A stretch of 18,310 nucleotides of DNA from Thalassotalea_B sp049613795 (lineage in GTDB: Bacteria; Pseudomonadota; Gammaproteobacteria; Enterobacterales; Alteromonadaceae). Numbering within the stretch: the first letter of the stretch is position 1; each line of letters starts with the position of its first letter. A model generated the notes under the pieces. It did not search any database and was not told the origin of the DNA. It saw nothing but the letters and a program-made list of their open reading frames with translations. The stretch covers positions 1 through 18,310 of the forward strand of contig JBMZCX010000058.1 in the NCBI GenBank assembly GCA_049613795.1, read 5' to 3'. The translations under genes were made by a program, and so were the position numbers. Positions 14,505-18,310 of the stretch are shown here, piece after piece.

Positions 14505-15350
14505 ATGAAATGGCAAGCTATTAAGCAAATTACCCGTTTAGATAAACCAATTGGTATTTATTTATTATTATGGCCGACATTGTGGGCGTTATGGATTGCT
14601 GCTGATGGCTTTCCAAGTTTACATTTATTGGCTGTTTTTACTTTGGGCGTTGTTATTATGCGTAGCGCTGGGTGTGTGATTAATGATTACGCCGATAGAA
14701 AAGTTGACGGTGAAGTAAAGCGAACTGAAAATAGACCATTAGTAAGTGGCTTAATGACTAATGAACAAGCGCTGAGTCTATTTGGCTTTTTAATTGGCAG
14801 TGCCTTTGCTTTAGTGATCACCTTGTCTTGGTACAGTATTTATTTATCTGGAGTGGCACTTGCTTTAGCAGCTAGCTATCCATTTATGAAGCGTTATACC
14901 CACTTGCCCCAAGTGGTACTAGGTGCTGCTTTTAGTTGGGGTATGATCATGGCCTTTGCGGAAAACATGGGTGAAATACCCGTTGAGGCATGGCTATTAT
15001 TTACGGCTAACCTAGTGTGGACCGTTGCTTACGATACTATGTATGCCATGGTTGATCGTGATGACGATTTACGCATTGGTGTTAAGTCAACCGCAATACT
15101 TTTCGGCAAACACGACAAGCGAATTGTTGGTTTGTTACAATTATTAACGCTTGCTTTGCTACTTGCTGTTGGGGAAAGAATGGCGTTTGGCTGGCCTTAT
15201 CAATTAAGTGTAGTTATTGCGGCAGGTTTTTTCTGCTATCAACAAATGTTAATTGCTAACCGTGAAAGGCAAGCGTGTTTCCGTGCTTTTTTAAATAATC
15301 ATTGGGTAGGCATGGTTGTTTTTTTCGGTATTTGGGTCGAGTACCTCTAA
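14505..15350 (+). CDS. ubiA: 4-hydroxybenzoate polyprenyltransferase
   Basis: UbiA is an integral membrane enzyme that attaches the polyprenyl chain to 4-hydroxybenzoate, the second step of ubiquinone synthesis. The 281 residues contain about eight or nine hydrophobic helices. Both Asp-rich diphosphate-Mg binding motifs are intact: NDYADRKVDGEVKRTENRP (Asn60, Asp61, Asp64) and DTMYAMVDRDDD (Asp177, Asp184, Asp186). The N-terminal LDKPIGIYLLLWPTLWALW is characteristic. It follows ubiC as in most gammaproteobacteria. A terminator hairpin spans its stop codon, separating it from convergent plsB 22 bp away. Confidence 0.97.
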   Translation: MKWQAIKQITRLDKPIGIYLLLWPTLWALWIAADGFPSLHLLAVFTLGVVIMRSAGCVINDYADRKVDGEVKRTENRPLVSGLMTNEQALSLFGFLIGSAFALVITLSWYSIYLSGVALALAASYPFMKRYTHLPQVVLGAAFSWGMIMAFAENMGEIPVEAWLLFTANLVWTVAYDTMYAMVDRDDDLRIGVKSTAILFGKHDKRIVGLLQLLTLALLLAVGERMAFGWPYQLSVVIAAGFFCYQQMLIANRERQACFRAFLNNHWVGMVVFFGIWVEYL

Positions 15351-15367
15351 CTCAACCCTTTTTATTT
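15334..15367 (+). terminator. Intrinsic terminator of ubiC-ubiA, spanning the ubiA stop codon
   Basis: GGGTCGAGT (15334-15342) and ACTCAACCC (15350-15358) form a 9-position stem with one C-A mismatch and a 7-base loop, followed at once by TTTTTATTT. The stop codon TAA (15348-15350) lies in the loop and first stem base. On the minus strand there is no U-run after the stem, so it should not end plsB. Confidence 0.8.
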
Positions 15368-15372
15368 CCGCT

Positions 15373-17823
15373 CTATCTTGCAATGCTCTGTAGCACACTA
15401 ATATCGACTAAGTTTGCGGTTGCACTTTTTAGTACGTCTAAGGTGCTGTTAGCAATAAGTTGACCTTCTTCATCAACACCAATAAATTCATTGCTTTTGA
15501 GTGCTTGAATTAATTGTGCCTGCGCTTTTTTATCAATAAACTCTGGTGCGTTAATGTTATTAAGTACTGAGAGGCGCTTGGCAATAGAAACAACTTTTTC
15601 TTCAAGCTCTGTTTTACAAACAGGTGCAAGACGTTTTACTAACGAGCATATAATTAAAATTCGTTGCAGTGATTCGTTTGCACATTCACTTAATAAGGCT
15701 ATTTTCGCTTTATTGTTGGTATTGTCGTCGTTATGAATAAGTGACCAAAAACCAGCTTTAGAGTCTTTAACAATGTCTAAGGTTTTTAGTGCTTCAAGTG
15801 TTTGCTTAACTTGGCGCTCAACTTCTGTACGATCTTGCCATAAAAATAAATCATGACTTAAGACATTAATAATTCGACTGACTTCTTGAATTAACACTTC
15901 ACTATTTACCTTCGCACTTTGCTCAAGTATTCGACAAACCAGCGCAGGTAACAGATAGGTATGCAGTACATTATTACGGTAATAACGCATTTCTAAGGCG
16001 TCAGATTCAGTTAGCGAAATAATATCGCCAAAACTATCTTGGTTAACCGTGACTTTGTTAAGCGAAATAACATCGTTGAGTAATGATTTTCCTGTGCAGC
16101 TAGGCACAGTAAGTTGATCACTATAAGGAGCCAGCTTTTGAATAGATAAAAAGAAATCTAATTGAGTTTCAAGTTCGCTACGTGATAATGCTTTGTTTTT
16201 AGTGGCATGAAGAATTAATGCCACTAATGAAACACCATTAAGGGCAGCACACTTATTTATGGCAACCATTACTTGGTCAGCAAGCATATTAACCTTTGGC
16301 GTTAACCAACTTGGCTTTTGTGGATCAATAGGGTCAATATCGTCTTTCCAAGTTGGCTCGTGCTCATTTAGGTATTGGTTGATATTGATTGGTTCACCAA
16401 AATTTACATAGCCCTTACCGTAGTTGCGTAAGTTTTTAATGGCCTTAAACACGCCAAAAATGGATTCGTTTTTCTTTTGGCTACCGCTTAGTTCTTTATG
16501 ATAAGTACCCACTTCCATGACATGTTCGTACCCTAAATATACGGGTACTAAGGTTAGCGGGCGATCAATACCTCGGAGTAAGCTCTGTATGGTCATCGCC
16601 AACATACCTGTTTTAGGCGCAAGAAGTTTACCTGTGCGGCTACGTCCACCTTCGGAATAATATTTAACGGAATAGCCTTTTTCGAATAATAATCCTAAAT
16701 ATTCACGAAAAATGGTGGAATATAAGCGATTGCCGCGAAAACTACGGCGAATAAAAAACGCCCCAGCCTTTCTGAAAATAGGGCCTGCAGGCCAAAAGTT
16801 TAAATTGATACCTGCGGCAATCCTCGGTGTTACTAAGCCTTGTTGGTAAATAATGTAGGTTAGTAATAAATAGTCCATGTGGCTGCGGTGGCAAGGCACG
16901 TAAATAATTTCGTGACCGTCGTCAGCTAAATTTCGTAAGGTATTAGCATTGCTAACTTCAATACCGTTGTATATGCGGTACCATAGCCAGTGCAAAATTC
17001 TTTCGCCAACGCGCACCATAGACTCGCGGTAGTCACCAGCGATCTCATCCATCATCGATAGCGCTTCTTTTTTGAGTTTTACGTACTTGTCTTTATCGCC
17101 TTGAGATTCATCGGCAAGTAACTTTTTAATCGCGGGGTTAGCTAACAAGGTTTTGAACATTTGTTGGCGATGCATTAAACGAGGGCCAGTAGCTGCTATA
17201 GTTTGACGATGAAAATGAAAGCGAGCTACGCGTAGTAATTTTTTTGATGTGTCAGTGTCTGCGCCATGCTTGTCGGCCATATAGCGAAATGATACACCTT
17301 CACTAAAACGAACCATCGTATTACGGCCTAAAAAGAGTACGATAAATAGTTTTCTCAACCATGTAGGCGACTCTTGATCGGCTAATATAGTACCGACATT
17401 AGCATTGTTTTTTTCTTTATTGGGTTTACGACCCCAAACAATATTGACAGGCACAAGCTGAGCATTAATTTCTGTATCAAGTTGGTGTTGTTCTAGTATT
17501 TCTGTTCCTTCGGCTATCGCACTGGTTTGCGCTGCTTTTCGCCATTTAAATAGAGGTGTTGGACGCTCTAAGCATAAGGTGCGGTTGAAATACTTACCAT
17601 TAATATTCACTTTGGCTAGCGGATCTGGCAATTTGAGTTTCTTACACGCTTTTTGTAACGATAATAAATCACTAGCAGAATGGTTTTTTAAAATATAAAA
17701 AATAGGCTGCTTTTGTGCGTGTGCATTCGTTTTTAAATTGTCATCTTTAACAATTTTGCACTTTACTAGAAGGCGAAGCGGGAGTGTTAATAAAATATAA
17801 AAAATTTTTCTTAAAGCTGACAT
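15373..17823 (-). CDS. plsB: Glycerol-3-phosphate 1-O-acyltransferase PlsB
   Basis: PlsB acylates sn-glycerol-3-phosphate with acyl-CoA or acyl-ACP, making lysophosphatidate at the inner membrane, the first step of phospholipid synthesis. Its 816 residues match E. coli PlsB (about 807). The four acyltransferase blocks are present: CHRSHMDYLLL with the HX4D pair His312 and Asp317, GAFFIRRSFRGN (354-365), YYSEGGRSRTGKLLAPKTG (about 388-406) and LVPVYLGYEHVMEV. The long C-terminal region (beyond about 480) is helical, with a possible membrane-interacting role. The N-terminal segment has a hydrophobic stretch (about 6-19). It is convergent with ubiA. The upstream gap holds a GTATT-N5-AATAC dyad (17835-17849), and a minus-strand TTAACA with TATTCT 15 bp later is a weak promoter candidate. 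Confidence 0.97.
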   Translation of the reverse strand: MSALRKIFYILLTLPLRLLVKCKIVKDDNLKTNAHAQKQPIFYILKNHSASDLLSLQKACKKLKLPDPLAKVNINGKYFNRTLCLERPTPLFKWRKAAQTSAIAEGTEILEQHQLDTEINAQLVPVNIVWGRKPNKEKNNANVGTILADQESPTWLRKLFIVLFLGRNTMVRFSEGVSFRYMADKHGADTDTSKKLLRVARFHFHRQTIAATGPRLMHRQQMFKTLLANPAIKKLLADESQGDKDKYVKLKKEALSMMDEIAGDYRESMVRVGERILHWLWYRIYNGIEVSNANTLRNLADDGHEIIYVPCHRSHMDYLLLTYIIYQQGLVTPRIAAGINLNFWPAGPIFRKAGAFFIRRSFRGNRLYSTIFREYLGLLFEKGYSVKYYSEGGRSRTGKLLAPKTGMLAMTIQSLLRGIDRPLTLVPVYLGYEHVMEVGTYHKELSGSQKKNESIFGVFKAIKNLRNYGKGYVNFGEPININQYLNEHEPTWKDDIDPIDPQKPSWLTPKVNMLADQVMVAINKCAALNGVSLVALILHATKNKALSRSELETQLDFFLSIQKLAPYSDQLTVPSCTGKSLLNDVISLNKVTVNQDSFGDIISLTESDALEMRYYRNNVLHTYLLPALVCRILEQSAKVNSEVLIQEVSRIINVLSHDLFLWQDRTEVERQVKQTLEALKTLDIVKDSKAGFWSLIHNDDNTNNKAKIALLSECANESLQRILIICSLVKRLAPVCKTELEEKVVSIAKRLSVLNNINAPEFIDKKAQAQLIQALKSNEFIGVDEEGQLIANSTLDVLKSATANLVDISVLQSIAR

Positions 17824-17834
17824 GTATTTGCTCA

Positions 17835-17849
17835 GTATTTTTAGAATAC
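17835..17849. promoter_or_regulatory. Short dyad just upstream of plsB
   Basis: GTATT (17835-17839) and AATAC (17845-17849) are perfect inverted repeats with a 5-bp centre, beginning 12 bp before the plsB start codon and overlapping the possible -10 TATTCT (minus strand). It could be an operator or an mRNA leader hairpin. Chance occurrence is possible. Confidence 0.25.
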
Positions 17850-17911
17850 AGTGGCGTTTTAGTTGTTAACTCTACGCGTTATTGATGTTATTTTACTCTG
17901 TTAGAGAAACA

Positions 17912-17933
17912 ATACCAAGTGGTATGATCTGAT
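17912..17933 (+). promoter_or_regulatory. Palindrome overlapping an extended -10 and a FadR-like 17-mer
   Basis: ATACCA-AG-TGGTAT (17912-17925) is a perfect 14-bp palindrome with a 2-bp centre. Its right arm begins TGGTATGAT (17920-17928), a TGn plus TATGAT extended -10, pointing towards the NYN gene. The 17 bases at 17917-17933 also resemble FadR sites: the core TGGTATGAT is shared with the E. coli fadD site as I recall it. The three readings compete, and none can be settled by eye. Confidence 0.4.
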
Positions 17934-18044
17934 AGGGTTATTACTTAGGCATTTGTTAAGCCGGGCTGAAGTTACTTAACTTAATTGGCGTTAGTAAATC
18001 GTGCTATTGTTACTTTTAATTTAAATAATGCTAAATATTCATTT

Positions 18045-18310
18045 ATGATCAAAATTGCAATTTTTGTCGACGTACAAAATATTTATTACACTACTCGAGA
18101 TGCCTTCGGCCGGCAATTCAACTATCGTTCATTTTGGCAAAAAATTAGTGAGCAAGGCGACATAGTGCAAGCATCAGCTTATGCTATTCAACGCAGTGAC
18201 GATGCCCAACATAAATTTCAAAAAGCATTAAAGCATATTGGCTTTAACGTAAAGCTAAAGCCTTATATTCAGCGAAAAGACGGTTCAGCTAAAGGTGATT
18301 GGGATGTGGG
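18045..18310 (+). CDS. NYN domain (LabA/DUF88-type) protein, 5' part only
   Basis: The reading frame opens at ATG 18045 and continues without a stop to the window edge, giving 88 complete codons. It begins MIKIAIFVDVQNIYYT, the first strand of the NYN/PIN-like fold, with Asp9 and Asn12 as likely metal-site residues. It continues through a helix, an AYAIQ strand, a helix (KFQKALKHIGF) and KLKP, and ends near KGDWDVG, the region that carries the next conserved acidic residues. NYN proteins are predicted or proven Mg-dependent ribonucleases, and the LabA/DUF88 branch is widespread in bacteria with varied roles. The gene is divergent from plsB across 221 bp. The C-terminus is not visible, so accessory domains are unknown. 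Confidence 0.85.
   Translation, partial: MIKIAIFVDVQNIYYTTRDAFGRQFNYRSFWQKISEQGDIVQASAYAIQRSDDAQHKFQKALKHIGFNVKLKPYIQRKDGSAKGDWDV

Noticed and set aside
16853..16862. A TGTAGGTTAG sequence inside plsB resembling one REP half
   Set aside because: No hairpin follows it and it lies in conserved coding sequence, so it is coincidence.
1..18310. Search for CRISPR, prophage, toxin-antitoxin, retron or other defence modules
   Set aside because: No direct repeat arrays, integrases, reverse transcriptases, or paired small toxic ORFs were seen; gene content is housekeeping apart from the partial NYN gene.

Overview
The window looks like ordinary core chromosome from an AT-rich marine gammaproteobacterium of the order Alteromonadales, most like the Colwellia/Thalassotalea group. 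This is inferred from low GC, protein sequence style and gene neighbourhoods (kdkA and a family-9 glycosyltransferase near waaA, coaD near mutM, kbl-tdh followed by glpE and glpG, ubiC-ubiA facing plsB). No database search was possible. I see no phage, insertion sequence, integron, CRISPR array, tRNA, rRNA or recognisable defence system.

Layout. 1-643 (-): 5'-terminal part of a secreted DUF885 protein. 776-3038 (+): a single-pass membrane protein of unknown function, an orphan ATP-grasp ligase and mutM, closely spaced. 3022-3963 (-): coaD followed by a small lipoprotein whose 3' end overlaps that of mutM. 4175-4831 (+): a TetR-family regulator. 4863-4941: a REP-doublet (REPIN-like) element with a cloverleaf-like potential fold. 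4993-8637: a lipopolysaccharide core cluster with kdkA (-), a GT9 heptosyltransferase-like gene (+), a His-rich periplasmic DUF4399 protein (-) and waaA (-). 8768-9583 (+): an exported alpha/beta-hydrolase-fold protein with a degenerate catalytic triad. 9814-13276 (+): the tightly coupled set kbl-tdh-glpE-glpG. 13283-13672 (-): a secreted FliL-like protein. 13886-15350 (+): ubiC-ubiA, ending in a clear intrinsic terminator. 15373-17823 (-): plsB. 18045 to the edge (+): a NYN/LabA-type nuclease-domain protein, cut by the window end.

How the genes work together. KdkA, WaaA and the GT9 enzyme build and phosphorylate the Kdo/heptose inner core of LPS. PlsB makes the first acylated phospholipid precursor. 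UbiC and UbiA make and prenylate 4-hydroxybenzoate for ubiquinone. CoaD makes dephospho-CoA, and Kbl uses CoA to cleave the 2-amino-3-ketobutyrate that Tdh makes from threonine. Much of the window therefore serves envelope, cofactor and central metabolism.

The less ordinary items are the REP doublet, the probable pseudo-hydrolase, the signal-peptide-bearing FliL relative with no flagellar neighbours, a palindrome overlapping an extended -10 motif between plsB and the NYN gene, a G8 tract beside the catalytic lysine codon of kbl, and two terminator-like hairpins that include the stop codon of the gene they end. I did not find convincing evidence of a new multi-gene system.
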